Of a stretch of DNA of 42,999 nucleotides, positions 25,526-35,784 are shown piece by piece. Below the pieces are notes generated by a model. That model ran no database searches. It had not been told where the DNA came from and saw only the letters and a list, made by a program, of their open reading frames with translations. Each line of letters opens with the position of its first letter. The stretch's first letter is position 1. The DNA is from Vampirovibrio sp. (GTDB lineage: Bacteria > Cyanobacteriota > Vampirovibrionia > Vampirovibrionales > Vampirovibrionaceae): NCBI GenBank assembly GCA_021323475.1, contig JAJQJM010000016.1, forward strand, positions 1 through 42,999. Reading direction: 5' to 3'. Position numbers and translations under genes: made by a program.

Positions 25526-26797
25526 TTGGCAAGACGAGCTTTTTTACCGCCTATCATCAATCCGTTGGTTGTCGGGTTTATTCGCGTCATTTTTCCCTTT
25601 GGAATGCGGACCCTGTTGGGCGGCTTATCCGTATACATTTCCGATGATGATTTGGCTAAATTGCGCGCTTATCAGGGAAAGCGCATGTTGTTGTTGCCCA
25701 ACCACCCCAACGGGGAAGAGCCTTTTGTGCTGTTTGAGATTTTCAAGCGCATGAATGAAGTCTTTAATGTGGTGGCTGCGAGGGAGGTGTTCGACTGGGA
25801 ACACGGGTTTCGAGGTTGGCTGTTGCGTCGGGTAGGCGCCTACTCGGTCATTCGTGGCACTGCCGACCGCGAGTCCTTCATGATGTCTAAAAAGATTTTG
25901 ATGGAAGGGCAAAACCGGTTGGTCATTTTTATTGAGGGCGAAATTTCCCGTGGCAATGAAACCTTGATTCCTTTTGAGCCGGGTGTGCTTCAGTTGGCGT
26001 TCTGGGCTCAGGAAGGCTTGGCCAAGGAAGCCGCCAAGGCAGCTCGCCAGCAGGGTGATCAGGATAAACCTGACTATCCGCCTGTGTATGTGGCGCCGTT
26101 GGCTATCAAATACTTCTATGCGCCGGGTTCCGAGACTGCGATTGAAACATCCCTGCAGGTTTTGGAGAAAGCGGTGGGCTTGCCTACAGAGCCGGGAGCC
26201 AGCCAATATGCGCGGATTCGGGCCATCGGTGAAAAAGTCTTGGCGGTGCAGGAAGCGCTGCATCAACTGGTGGCCCTGCCCGGTGTGTCCCTGACGGAGC
26301 GTGTGGAAGCCATTAAAAACCGTATGTTGAAGAAGATGGAACTCTTCCTGGGCCTGAAGCCCGATCCGCAGGCCAGTACCTTGAGCCGTCTGCGCGAAAT
26401 TCGGAATACCATGGATCACCTGATTCACACCTATGACGATCCGCAGGAGCTGACGGATTATGAAAAGCGGATGGTGGACCATTTCCGTAAGGCGTTAAGC
26501 GAGTTCTATCAGGATTTGGACCGGGTTGTTTATTTCCTGACCTATGATGAAGCGTATTTACAGGAAAGCCAGACGCCCGAGCGTTTCATTGACGTGATTC
26601 GCCGCCTGGAACGGGAAGTGTTCGGGGATGCCCGCCTGACATATCCGCGTGTTGCCGCGGTGAAGGTCGGCGAGGTCATCAATCTGAAAGAGCAGTTTCC
26701 ATCATACGAGTCGGATAAAAAAGGCTATGTAAAGCACATGGTTTCCGAACTGGAAGAGAACATGCGATTAATGCTGACGAGAATGCAGCGCCCTTAA
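25526..26797 (+). CDS. PlsC-like lysophospholipid acyltransferase family protein
   Basis: KRMLLLPNHPNGEEPFVLFEIFKRMNEVFNVVAAREVFDW...VGAYSVIRGTADRESFMMSKKILMEGQNRLVIFIEGEISRGNETLIPFEPGVLQLAFWA. The start is TTG, uncertain. Confidence 0.75.
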   Translation: MARRAFLPPIINPLVVGFIRVIFPFGMRTLLGGLSVYISDDDLAKLRAYQGKRMLLLPNHPNGEEPFVLFEIFKRMNEVFNVVAAREVFDWEHGFRGWLLRRVGAYSVIRGTADRESFMMSKKILMEGQNRLVIFIEGEISRGNETLIPFEPGVLQLAFWAQEGLAKEAAKAARQQGDQDKPDYPPVYVAPLAIKYFYAPGSETAIETSLQVLEKAVGLPTEPGASQYARIRAIGEKVLAVQEALHQLVALPGVSLTERVEAIKNRMLKKMELFLGLKPDPQASTLSRLREIRNTMDHLIHTYDDPQELTDYEKRMVDHFRKALSEFYQDLDRVVYFLTYDEAYLQESQTPERFIDVIRRLEREVFGDARLTYPRVAAVKVGEVINLKEQFPSYESDKKGYVKHMVSELEENMRLMLTRMQRP

Positions 26798-26836
26798 CGG
26801 CTGTATCGGCATCGCCCGTCTGTGCAGAAGAAACAA

Positions 26837-26867
26837 AAATGCCCCCGGTAATCCGGAAGCATTTTTT
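26837..26867. terminator. Stem-loop terminator between convergent genes
   Basis: AAAATGCccCCGG-taat-CCGGaaGCATTTTTT; lies between the acyltransferase (+) and rpsI (-) stops, functional in either direction. Confidence 0.8.
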
Positions 26868-26887
26868 GAGTCCTGCAAATCTGTAAA

Positions 26888-27295
26888 TTAACGCTTGGAG
26901 AACTGGAACCGTTTACGGGCCTTCTTGCGGCCGTATTTTTTCCGTTCTTTCACGCGGGAATCACGGGTCAGGAAGCCTTCTTTACGCATAGCGGCTTCAT
27001 AATCGGGATTGATTGCAGACAATGCGCGGGCAACACCCATCCGGATGGCGACGGATTGACCGACAATCCCACCACCGACAGCGTTAACCAGCACGTTGTA
27101 GCGATCTTCCACGCCGGCAGCGGTCAAAGGTTGCTTCACCGGAATGTGCAATGCTTTACGGTTGCCCAGGTATTGCTCCATGGACTTGCCGTTGATGATG
27201 ACTTGACCGTTACCCGGAACCAGGCGGACGCGTACTTTTGCTTCCTTGCGACGGCCGGTGCCGCGGGTGCCTACTTTAGGATATGTGGCGGCCAT
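26888..27295 (-). CDS. rpsI: 30S ribosomal protein S9
   Basis: GTGRRKEAKVRVRLVPGNGQVIINGKSMEQYL...SRVKERKKYGRKKARKRFQFSKR. Confidence 0.97.
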   Translation of the reverse strand: MAATYPKVGTRGTGRRKEAKVRVRLVPGNGQVIINGKSMEQYLGNRKALHIPVKQPLTAAGVEDRYNVLVNAVGGGIVGQSVAIRMGVARALSAINPDYEAAMRKEGFLTRDSRVKERKKYGRKKARKRFQFSKR

Positions 27296-27741
27296 TATTC
27301 AGCGCCCTCCGTTTCTAACACGTATGGTACAGGTTGCTGCGCGGCGTGAGGATGCTGAGCGCCGGCATAGACGTTCAATTTGCTCAGTTGCTGACGACCC
27401 AGCGTGTTGTGGGGCAGCATACCTTTAACGGCGATTTCAATAATCTTCTCTGGACGCTTTGCTTGCATATCGCGGAAGGCAACCGTTCTCAATCCACCCG
27501 GATAGGAAGTGTGACGGCGGTACAACTTGGCATTGTACTTGTTGCCGCTCACTTTGATTTTCTCGGCATTGATAACGATGATGAAATCGCCGGTATCAAT
27601 GTTGGGGGTGAATTGCGGTTTGTGTTTGCCACGCAGCAAGTTGGCAATCAGGGTAGCCAGACGACCCAAAGTTTGCCCTTCGGCGTCGATCAGCCACCAA
27701 GTGCGCTCAAGCTCAAGAGGCTTTGCGGAATAGGTTTTCAT
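27295..27741 (-). CDS. rplM: 50S ribosomal protein L13
   Basis: [71 protein letters not shown] at 27741 rather than the longer tracked ORF. Confidence 0.96.
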   Translation of the reverse strand: MKTYSAKPLELERTWWLIDAEGQTLGRLATLIANLLRGKHKPQFTPNIDTGDFIIVINAEKIKVSGNKYNAKLYRRHTSYPGGLRTVAFRDMQAKRPEKIIEIAVKGMLPHNTLGRQQLSKLNVYAGAQHPHAAQQPVPYVLETEGAE

Positions 27742-28627
27742 TTTGCAGGGACTCCATTGGTTTAAGGATATTTTTGAATTGTTGGACGTAAACGTCCTTT
27801 TCAAAGAAGTTGAACGGGGACTTGTACTGAACCGCCATCAGGGTTAAACCTTCTGGACGGGCTGTTGCGGCGGCTTTACTGCGATTACGCTCCGCCAAAA
27901 CTTGGAGGATGGTTTCCGGGGGCAAGGGATTATCCACATTGCCGATAGCCATTAACTGGCCAATCAGGTTCCTGACCATTTTATACAGAAAACGGTCGGC
28001 AGCAACGTCAAAAATAATGAAATCACCATCTCTGGCTACTTTTGCGTGAAAAATGTTACAAATATCATCAGTAACGTGGGTGTCGGTATCCTTAAAGCTC
28101 TTAAAATCGTGCGAGCCTAAAATAAGACGGGCGGCTTCCGCCATCCGTTCTGCACCCAATGCTTTCGGCACATGAATGGATGCACCTCTGTTCGCCCATA
28201 CGGAGCGCATCGGGGCATTATAAATAACGTATCGATACCATTTGGCTTCGGCCTCACGTCGGCTATTGAACTGTCGCCCGGTATCCAGATGCACTCCGCG
28301 AATCGAAACGCTATCCGGCAGAACGGCATTCAATGCCTTGCCAAGGTCGGCAATGTTAGCCAAGGATGTTTGCTCAACGTCAAAATGGGCAACCTGTCCT
28401 TGCGCGTTTACACCGGCATCGGTTCGCCCGGCAAAGCTAACCGCCGATGTCTCTAAATTAAGCTGCTTCAAGCCTTCCTGGATGGCACGCTGTACGGTAG
28501 CCTTGTCTGGCTGAAACTGGCTTCCATGAAAAAACAGACCACAATACTCAACCAGAAGAGCGACTCGGATGGTTGAATCTTTCTCTTCTGGTTGCAGTGA
28601 GCTTTTTAGTACCGTGGTGTCTGTCAT
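27713..28627 (-). CDS. truA: tRNA pseudouridine(38-40) synthase
   Basis: [33 protein letters not shown]...[19 protein letters not shown]. Confidence 0.95.
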   Translation of the reverse strand: MTDTTVLKSSLQPEEKDSTIRVALLVEYCGLFFHGSQFQPDKATVQRAIQEGLKQLNLETSAVSFAGRTDAGVNAQGQVAHFDVEQTSLANIADLGKALNAVLPDSVSIRGVHLDTGRQFNSRREAEAKWYRYVIYNAPMRSVWANRGASIHVPKALGAERMAEAARLILGSHDFKSFKDTDTHVTDDICNIFHAKVARDGDFIIFDVAADRFLYKMVRNLIGQLMAIGNVDNPLPPETILQVLAERNRSKAAATARPEGLTLMAVQYKSPFNFFEKDVYVQQFKNILKPMESLQNENLFRKAS

Positions 28628-28671
28628 TCCTGTTTCTTTTTCAGCTTGGTGAGGTGGCTGTATAGCAGGAG

Positions 28672-29085
28672 CTACTCAGCCAATTCGTAGGTCAATTGAA
28701 CCAATGCCATCGGGGCTGCATCGCCACGACGCGGCGGCATTTGGATCACACGGGTGTAACCACCGTTACGGCTGCCAAAGCGGGGGCCAACTTTGCTGAA
28801 AATCCGACGCAGAACCGTTTCAGGAATTTCACGGTTTTTCTCATCGGTGATGACTTCACCGGTGCGGCTGTGGAAAATCAGATTGCGAACCTGACGAATC
28901 GCATGGACATCGCCGCGCTTGGCCAGGGTTACAATACGGTCCGCTTCTTTTCTCAATGCCTTGGCACGTACCAGTGTGGTAGTAATTTCATCGTGCGTGA
29001 ACAAGCTGGTAGCCAGGCTACGGATCAATGCTTTACGCTGATCAGCGGGTTTACCCAGATGATCGACTTTACAGCGGTGTCTCAT
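28672..29085 (-). CDS. rplQ: 50S ribosomal protein L17
   Basis: MRHRCKVDHLGKPADQRKALIRSLATSLFTHDEITTTLVRAKALRKEADRIVTLAKRGD. Confidence 0.96.
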   Translation of the reverse strand: MRHRCKVDHLGKPADQRKALIRSLATSLFTHDEITTTLVRAKALRKEADRIVTLAKRGDVHAIRQVRNLIFHSRTGEVITDEKNREIPETVLRRIFSKVGPRFGSRNGGYTRVIQMPPRRGDAAPMALVQLTYELAE

Positions 29086-29120
29086 GGTTTATTCCTTTTG
29101 GTTGCGATTTTGCTTGATAC

Positions 29121-30098
29121 TTATTCCACATCGACCGGGAGGATGGTGCCTTCCGGATCGGGACGAAGGTTGAGCCCGAAAGCGTGTAGCCGCTCAATCA
29201 CTTCATCCGAAGACTTTTTGCCGAAGTTTTTAATGTTCAGCAGGTCGTTTTCAGACTTGGTCAGCAATTCGGCAATGCTATTGATATTGGCCCGCTTCAA
29301 GCAGTTGAAAGCACGCACCGAAAGCTCCAGATCCTCAATCGTGATATTGGGGGCTTGGATTTCTTCCTTCGGTTCGCTTTCCTGCTGTGTTTGAGTCACC
29401 AGCGTAGGAATGCCGCTCAAGGAGGCAATCGGTACCAGGTGCTCAATCAGCATATTGGCGGCTTGACTCAATGCCGTGCTAACGTCCAGGCTGCCATTGG
29501 ACCAGATTTCGAGGATCAGCTTGTCGTAATCGGTCCGTTGACCTACACGGGTATCTTCTACTGTGTAAGCAACACGGCGGATAGGCATAAACACTGCATC
29601 CAACGTTAAGGTGTCCACAGCCTTGTTGCTGGTGTTGTTATCAGCGGGCACATATCCTTTGCCAACTTCTGCAGTCATAACCGCATGGAGACTGGCGCCT
29701 TCGCTCAATGTGCAAATGTGCCAATCCGGATTAACGATTTTGACATCGGCCGGTACTTCCAAGTCACCTGCCAATACGGGGCCGGACTTGTCTGCATCTA
29801 ACCGGATATAAAGTGGCTCGTCGCTGTTACTTTTCAGTACAACGCCCTTGAGGTTCAACATCACATCCAACACATCTTCCACCACACCGGGGATGGTAGT
29901 GAACTCGTGTGTTACGCCTTCAATACGGACGGATGTAATGGCGCAGCCTTTCAGGCTGGAAAGCAATACGCGACGCAAAGAGTTACCCAAAGTGGTCCCG
30001 TAGCCTCTTTCCAGGGGCTCAATTACAAACTTGCCATAAATAGAACCGTCGGAATCAGTGGTGGTGTTGACGCATTTAATGTTCAGCTGCTGATCCAT
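29121..30098 (-). CDS. rpoA: DNA-directed RNA polymerase subunit alpha
   Basis: FVIEPLERGYGTTLGNSLRRVLLSSLKGCAITSVRIEGVTHEFTTIPGVVEDV; alpha-CTD ELSVRAFNCLKRANINSIAELLTKSENDLLNIKNFGKKSSDEV. Confidence 0.98.
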   Translation of the reverse strand: MDQQLNIKCVNTTTDSDGSIYGKFVIEPLERGYGTTLGNSLRRVLLSSLKGCAITSVRIEGVTHEFTTIPGVVEDVLDVMLNLKGVVLKSNSDEPLYIRLDADKSGPVLAGDLEVPADVKIVNPDWHICTLSEGASLHAVMTAEVGKGYVPADNNTSNKAVDTLTLDAVFMPIRRVAYTVEDTRVGQRTDYDKLILEIWSNGSLDVSTALSQAANMLIEHLVPIASLSGIPTLVTQTQQESEPKEEIQAPNITIEDLELSVRAFNCLKRANINSIAELLTKSENDLLNIKNFGKKSSDEVIERLHAFGLNLRPDPEGTILPVDVE

Positions 30099-30152
30099 GA
30101 ATTCTGTTGCTCCAAAATTAATGCTTTTAAAAAAAGAACAATGCGACTGGTC

Positions 30153-30761
30153 TTAACGGGAGTAGTATTCAATGATAAGCGCTTCGTTAATGGATTGATC
30201 CATATCTTCACGCTCAGGAATACTCTTGAATTTGATGACCATATTGTTCTCATCGACTTCCAACCAGTGCGGAACGGCTGGTGTATGATGCGGGTTGCTT
30301 TCTTGCAGTTGCTTCAAGAAAGCTCTGCTTTTTTCACGAACCGTAATAATGTCGCCCGCTTTTACCTGATAGGAGGCAATGTCGACTTTTTGGCCATTCA
30401 CCTGGACATGGCCATGTGCAATCAACTGACGACCCTGCGGTCTCGTGGTAGCCAAGCCGGAACGGTACACCACATTGTCCAGCCGGGACTCAAGCAGTTG
30501 TAGCAAGATTGTGCCGGTAACGCCCTGTTTACGAACAGCACGGTCGTATGTGCGACGAAACTGCTTTTCCAGCAAGCCATAGGTCCGTCTTACTTTCTGC
30601 TTTTCAGCCAACTGGAGGGCGTACTCGGAAAGCTTCTTGCGAGCGGCTCCATGTTGACCGGGAGGGTTGGTGTTCTTCATGCGGCCGGCTTTGGGACTGA
30701 TGTCCAAAATAGTACCGGCTCTGCGGCTTTGCTTGAATGTAGATTCGCGATAACGTGCCAA
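30153..30761 (-). CDS. rpsD: 30S ribosomal protein S4
   Basis: MARYRESTFKQSRRAGTILDISPKAGRMKNTNPPGQHGAARKKLSEYALQLAEKQKVRRTYGLLEKQFRRTY. Confidence 0.97.
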   Translation of the reverse strand: MARYRESTFKQSRRAGTILDISPKAGRMKNTNPPGQHGAARKKLSEYALQLAEKQKVRRTYGLLEKQFRRTYDRAVRKQGVTGTILLQLLESRLDNVVYRSGLATTRPQGRQLIAHGHVQVNGQKVDIASYQVKAGDIITVREKSRAFLKQLQESNPHHTPAVPHWLEVDENNMVIKFKSIPEREDMDQSINEALIIEYYSR

Positions 30762-30790
30762 AGCGACAACTCCTTATGGGTTTTTTCGGT

Positions 30791-31180
30791 TTAAACTCTA
30801 CGACGTTTGGGAGGACGGCACCCATTGTGAGGAATTGGGGTTACATCCTTAATCATGCTGATTTCCAGCCCGGCTACCTGAAGCGCACGAATGGCGGTTT
30901 CCCGGCCAGCGCCTGGGCCGCTTACAAATACTTCAGCGGAGCGCATACCGTGATCCATGGCCTTCTTTGCAACAGATTCTGCTGCGGATTGAGCAGCAAA
31001 CGGAGTGCCTTTACGGGCTCCTTTGAAGCCTTCGGAGCCTGCACTACCCCAGGCGATTACGTTTCCTTGAGGATCGGTGCAAGACACGATGGTGTTGTTA
31101 AATGTGGATTGAATATGAACAACACCCTGAAGAATATTTTTCTTCTCTTTGCGTTTTGTTTTGCCAGGTTTTTCAGCCAT
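30791..31180 (-). CDS. rpsK: 30S ribosomal protein S11
   Basis: [82 protein letters not shown]...[11 protein letters not shown]. Confidence 0.97.
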   Translation of the reverse strand: MAEKPGKTKRKEKKNILQGVVHIQSTFNNTIVSCTDPQGNVIAWGSAGSEGFKGARKGTPFAAQSAAESVAKKAMDHGMRSAEVFVSGPGAGRETAIRALQVAGLEISMIKDVTPIPHNGCRPPKRRRV

Positions 31181-31299
31181 TTTGATTCTTTTATCTCCAT
31201 TAAAGCTTGTGAAATGGTAATTCGGGCCTTTGCGATAAAGACGGGTTAAACAGAAGCCGGACCATATTTACAGAGGAGGCCTAGGTATGGTGCAACGGA

Positions 31300-31668
31300 T
31301 TAAGCCTTTTTCTTCATCGGTGCCGAACGTTTGCCGCGACGGGTGCGTGCATTGGTTTTTGTACGCTGACCACGAACCGGCAGGCCGCGTTTGTGGCGCT
31401 GACCACGGTAGCAGTTGATTTCAATGAGGCGTTTAATGTTCAGGCTCTCGGAGCGACGCAGATCGCCCTCCACCTGGTAATTTTTCTCGATCTCATCACG
31501 GAGTGCGTTGATTTCCGATTCGCTCAGATCATCTGTACGCTTATCAGGATCGATTTTCGTCACCTCTAGAATTTTGCGGGCGGCGGAAAGACCGATACCG
31601 TAGATATACGGAAGGGCGAATAACAGCTTTTTGTTTCTGGGGAGGTCGACTCCAACGATTCTAGCCAT
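31300..31668 (-). CDS. rpsM: 30S ribosomal protein S13
   Basis: [40 protein letters not shown]...[27 protein letters not shown]. Confidence 0.97.
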   Translation of the reverse strand: MARIVGVDLPRNKKLLFALPYIYGIGLSAARKILEVTKIDPDKRTDDLSESEINALRDEIEKNYQVEGDLRRSESLNIKRLIEINCYRGQRHKRGLPVRGQRTKTNARTRRGKRSAPMKKKA

Positions 31669-31859
31669 TTGGACTCCTGTTTAACTGGTTTAACTCGCTT
31701 AAATAGGGGAATTTATTGAAAACTGGTAACTTGAAGTGAGTGCATACCTAGGAATGATAAAACTAATGTAAAAACAGACGAGGATCAAGAGGGCACACAA
31801 ATTTTAGACTGATGCATAAACTTTTGTAATGCGAAATCTGGCCTCCTGCCTGATTTTTA

Positions 31860-31868
31860 ATCATACCA
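31860..31868 (-). promoter_or_regulatory. Candidate extended -10 promoter inside the ribosomal operon, upstream of rpsM
   Basis: Minus strand TGG-TATGAT (TGn extended -10) in the spacer of about 260 bp between rpmJ and rpsM; no strong -35. Confidence 0.35.
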
Positions 31869-31930
31869 AAGCAAAACAGGCCACCTTTTCGGGCAGCCGG
31901 TTCGACCCAGCCTAAAGAAACGGTCAAGAA

Positions 31931-32044
31931 TTACCCTTGACGTTGTTTATGCTTAGGGTTAATGCAAATGATCGCAACACGCTTTTTACGGCGGATGACT
32001 TTGCAATGCTCACACATTTTTTTTACGGATGTACGGACTTTCAT
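31931..32044 (-). CDS. rpmJ: 50S ribosomal protein L36 (absent from the ORF track)
   Basis: Hand translation: [38 protein letters not shown]-x2-C...C-x4-H zinc ligands. Confidence 0.97.
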   Translation of the reverse strand: MKVRTSVKKMCEHCKVIRRKKRVAIICINPKHKQRQG

Positions 32045-32076
32045 AGATGCCTAACCTTCGAATTGTTGAAAATTGA

Positions 32077-32292
32077 CTACTTTAGCCGGTAGGTAATCCG
32101 ACCACGGGTCAAGTCATAGGGGGAAAGCTCGATCTTGACCTTATCACCCGGAAGAATCCGGATAAAGTTTTTTCGAATCTTACCAGAAATATGTGCAAGG
32201 ATCACCAAACCGTTTTCCAACTCTACCCGAAACATAGCATTTGGGAGAGATTCGTGGACAGTGCCTTCCATTTCAATGACGTCTTTGGCCAT
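32077..32292 (-). CDS. infA: Translation initiation factor IF-1
   Basis: [71 protein letters not shown]. Confidence 0.97.
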   Translation of the reverse strand: MAKDVIEMEGTVHESLPNAMFRVELENGLVILAHISGKIRKNFIRILPGDKVKIELSPYDLTRGRITYRLK

Positions 32293-32337
32293 AAATTTTA
32301 TTGCTGATTCCTACACAATGCGACTGGTGCTGAATTT

Positions 32338-33102
32338 CTACGGGAGCAGGGTGAGGATTTCAGGCTCCCCTTTGGTAACCACTACTGTATGCTCAAAATG
32401 CGCTGAGGGCAAGTGATCTTTTGTAATGACCGTCCATTCGTCTTCCGCCGTATAGACGTCATCGCCCCCCAGATTAAACATGGGCTCAATTGCCAGCACG
32501 TTGCCTTCCTCTAAGCGGGGGCCCCGCTCTCCTGTGCGGAAGTTATGAATGAAGGGCGCTTCATGAGGCTTGCGGCCAACACCGTGCCCGCCGTAATTGC
32601 GCACCATCCCATAGCCGTATTTCAGACATACATCTTCAATAGCGCCTGATATATCTTCAAGATAGTTGCCCGGCACCATTTGAGCAATCCCTGCCAAAAG
32701 CCCTTCTTCAGTGGCTTTTAACAATTGCTCCAGATCTTTTGAAATTGTACCAACCGCCCATGTGACGGCAGAATCAGACACCATTCCTTTATAGGTCGTG
32801 CCACAGTCAATGCTGACTACATCACCGTCCTGAAGAATTTTATTGGGGTTTGGTATGCCATGCACGACTTCATCATTGACGGAAATGCAAAGTGTGGCGG
32901 GAAAGCCATAAAGCCCTTTAAAGGTGGGAATTCCACCGGATTTCCGAATATGGGCTTCTGCTATATCATTCAATTCCTGAGTGCTAATGCCGGGGCGAAT
33001 TGCATCTCGAACCATGACATGCGTTTCAGCGTTAATTTTTGCAGCAGCACGAATCAAGCTGATTTCATGCCGGGATTTTCGATCAATGCGTTCTGATGAC
33101 AT
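32338..33102 (-). CDS. map: Methionine aminopeptidase type I
   Basis: DGDVVSIDCGTTYKGMVSDSAVTWAVG; VRNYGGHGVGRKPHEAPFIHNF; VLAIEPMFNLGGDDVYTAEDEWTVITKDHLPSAHFEHTVVVT. Confidence 0.96.
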   Translation of the reverse strand: MSSERIDRKSRHEISLIRAAAKINAETHVMVRDAIRPGISTQELNDIAEAHIRKSGGIPTFKGLYGFPATLCISVNDEVVHGIPNPNKILQDGDVVSIDCGTTYKGMVSDSAVTWAVGTISKDLEQLLKATEEGLLAGIAQMVPGNYLEDISGAIEDVCLKYGYGMVRNYGGHGVGRKPHEAPFIHNFRTGERGPRLEEGNVLAIEPMFNLGGDDVYTAEDEWTVITKDHLPSAHFEHTVVVTKGEPEILTLLP

Positions 33103-33110
33103 GGATTCTC

Positions 33111-33869
33111 CTACGAAGTCGGTGAAAGGCCTAATAAAGGCTGGATTTCCGCCTCGATGGCCTGTGTGACCAGGCTGGGGTCCTGCTCCCCATTGATTTC
33201 GACCAATTGCTGCGTTCCTTTAAAATACTCAATCAATGGATCGGTTTCTTTTTTGTATTCTTGAAGACGCTTTTCGACAGTTTCTGATTCATCATCAGGC
33301 CGAATAATCAATTCAGCTCCGTCGATATCGCAGAACCATATTTCACGGTTTTGCTCAAGTTTCTTCACTTTGGGAGCAAGCTTCGTGTCGTTGACATTAT
33401 AGACGTGTCTGGCATTTTTAGAGCAAAAACGCCTTCCTGTGGCACGTTGTTTCACAACATCCATCCCGACGTGCAGATATATCACTTTGGCTAGTTTGGC
33501 TTGCCACTCAGTACAGAGCTGGCTCAGTGCGTCAGCCTGTTCTTTATTCCGTGGGAATCCATCCAGGATAAACCCTCTTGAGGTTGGATGCTGGGAAGCC
33601 AAGTCTTCAAAGTTGGTCTTGAAAACTTTTACGACAGTCTCAATGGGTACCAATTTTCCATTGTTCATGTAAGATTCCAGCTCTGCTTTTAATACCGGAT
33701 CTTTGCCCTCTTTCATAATGGCCCGGAAGGATGCGCCCATGTCGAACGTTGGCAGATTGTAGCGCTGGGATAGAATTTGGGTTTGGGTTCCTTTTCCGCC
33801 GTTGGGTGGGGCAATAAAGGGAAAAAGAAGCTTTCCGGTCAATAAATTAGCAGAGGAACTGGTACTCAT
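33111..33869 (-). CDS. adk: Adenylate kinase family protein with divergent P-loop
   Basis: APPNGGKGTQTQILSQRYNLPTFDMGASFRAIM; SRGFILDGFPRNKEQADAL; ATGRRFCSKNARHVYN; position between secY and map. Confidence 0.85.
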   Translation of the reverse strand: MSTSSSANLLTGKLLFPFIAPPNGGKGTQTQILSQRYNLPTFDMGASFRAIMKEGKDPVLKAELESYMNNGKLVPIETVVKVFKTNFEDLASQHPTSRGFILDGFPRNKEQADALSQLCTEWQAKLAKVIYLHVGMDVVKQRATGRRFCSKNARHVYNVNDTKLAPKVKKLEQNREIWFCDIDGAELIIRPDDESETVEKRLQEYKKETDPLIEYFKGTQQLVEINGEQDPSLVTQAIEAEIQPLLGLSPTS

Positions 33870-33896
33870 AACCGCCTGAACTCTTTCGTTGATGTC

Positions 33897-35228
33897 TTAC
33901 TTCAAAAAACCTTGATATTGACGGGCCAGTAGATGGACTCGGATTTGATTCACCGTATCCAGCGCCACACCTACCATAATGATTAGAGATGTTGCCCCAA
34001 GGCCGGCCAACGTGGAAATCCCTGTAAGGCTGGTTGCGGAACTGGCGACCAGGGTAATGATAGCCAAACCAAAAGCACCGATGAACGTAGTTCTACTGAG
34101 AATTTCTTCCAGTTTCTCTGCTGTGGGACGACCGGGCTTGATGCCAGGAATGGCGCTGCCGTATTTTTTCAGGTTATCGGCAATGTCCTTGGGCTGCATA
34201 CTCGGCACAATGGAGGTATAGAAGAAGGTGAAGAAGACAATCATCAGGAACTCAACCACAATATAGGCGGGTTTTCCGGCAGAAAAGTAAACCTCGTAAT
34301 AGCGAACGATATCGCTAATAACGCCCGTGGTGTGCTGTTGCTTCAGAATCGCAAAAATAGTGCTGGGGAAGGCCAGAACTGCGAAGGCGAAAATGATGGG
34401 CATTACGCCAGCCGCATTGATTTTGAACGGGATATGGGTATTTTGACCGCCGTAAATGCGATTGCCCACCTGCCGCTTGGCGCTGACAATAAAGATTTTC
34501 CGGGTTGCTTCCTGCAGTACAATAATTGCGCCGATGGTAACCAGGTAAATCAATAGCAGCACAACTAACAAGAATGACTTTTGCGGATCTCCGGCGACCA
34601 AGGTTTCCGTTTGGCCCCAGTAGAAGGGAATTCTTGATAAAATTCCCGCGAAAATCAACAAAGAGCCACCGTTGCCGACACCGCGCTCTGTAATCATTTC
34701 AGCAATCCACAGTGCGAAAACCGCACCGGCTGTTAATGTGAGAACAGCCTGAACATGAAAGACCCAGGGCACAATGTTGGGGTCAATTGCGCCTACGCTG
34801 CCAATCAGTCGCATAATTAGACTGGCTTGGAAAATAGCCAGCACAACCGTCAGGTAACGCGTGTATTGAGAGATCTTCCGGCGACCGGCTTCCCCTTCTT
34901 CCTTTTGCATCTCCTCCAGCCGTGGGATAACCACAGTGAGTAATTGCATAATGATGGAAGCCGTAATGTAAGGGCCAATCCCAAGTGCGAGAATTGAAAC
35001 GCTGGTTAAGGCGCCTCCCGAGAACATATCCAGAAAGCCAAGCATTTGATTGCCGAGCAATGCGGTGATTTTTTCAGGATGTACGCCCCAGACCGGGATT
35101 TGAGCCCCAAGCCTGAAGACCGCGATCATGACGGCGGTGAAGATTAATTTACCTTTAAGGCCGGAAGCCTCCCACATCGCTTGGATGTCGTCGACTCCCG
35201 GAATAACGCCTGCTTTGGGTTTAGCCAC
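33897..35228 (-). CDS. secY: Preprotein translocase subunit SecY
   Basis: 443 aa with 10-TM pattern; GALTSVSILALGIGPYITASIIMQLL; GGQNTHIPFKINAAGVMPIIFA; KKYGSAIPGIKPGRPTAEKL. Confidence 0.98.
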   Translation of the reverse strand: MAKPKAGVIPGVDDIQAMWEASGLKGKLIFTAVMIAVFRLGAQIPVWGVHPEKITALLGNQMLGFLDMFSGGALTSVSILALGIGPYITASIIMQLLTVVIPRLEEMQKEEGEAGRRKISQYTRYLTVVLAIFQASLIMRLIGSVGAIDPNIVPWVFHVQAVLTLTAGAVFALWIAEMITERGVGNGGSLLIFAGILSRIPFYWGQTETLVAGDPQKSFLLVVLLLIYLVTIGAIIVLQEATRKIFIVSAKRQVGNRIYGGQNTHIPFKINAAGVMPIIFAFAVLAFPSTIFAILKQQHTTGVISDIVRYYEVYFSAGKPAYIVVEFLMIVFFTFFYTSIVPSMQPKDIADNLKKYGSAIPGIKPGRPTAEKLEEILSRTTFIGAFGLAIITLVASSATSLTGISTLAGLGATSLIIMVGVALDTVNQIRVHLLARQYQGFLK

Positions 35229-35272
35229 CCGAAGAAACCTCTTAGAAAAACTTTGAACTTTCTTATTGTACT

Positions 35273-35782
35273 CTACGCTTCCGCGCCGACAAGCGTAATG
35301 GTGCCGCCTGCCGCTTCGATTTTCTCTCTGGCGGAAGGAGTTACGTAGTGCGCTTCAACGGAGATCTTGCGCTTCAGCTCGCCTTTGCCCAGCAAACGGA
35401 CGCCGTCGTGCTTGAGTTTCATCAGGCCGCCGGTCAGCAGCAATTCATAAGTCAGTTCATTTTCTTCAGGCAACAGGATTTGCTCCAGATCGCCAATATT
35501 CAATTCCAGCCAGTTTCTGCGGTTGATAACCTGGAAACCGTTAATCTTCGGCATACGGCGGTAGCCGGGCATTTGGCCGCCCTCAAATCCGCGCTTGCGG
35601 GAACGACCGGAACGCTGACCTTCACCGTTATGACCCCGGTTACTAGTTTTACCGGCGCCGCTGGCGCGACCGCGGCCAACACGTAATTTGGCTTTAACGG
35701 AACCTTTGGCAGGGCGCAAATCGGTCAGACTCAATGGTGCTTGAGCTTCGGTTTCGGCAGCTTGTTGAGATTGTTTTGCCAT
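35273..35782 (-). CDS. rplO: 50S ribosomal protein L15
   Basis: [63 protein letters not shown]. Confidence 0.96.
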   Translation of the reverse strand: MAKQSQQAAETEAQAPLSLTDLRPAKGSVKAKLRVGRGRASGAGKTSNRGHNGEGQRSGRSRKRGFEGGQMPGYRRMPKINGFQVINRRNWLELNIGDLEQILLPEENELTYELLLTGGLMKLKHDGVRLLGKGELKRKISVEAHYVTPSAREKIEAAGGTITLVGAEA

Positions 35783-35784
35783 GA

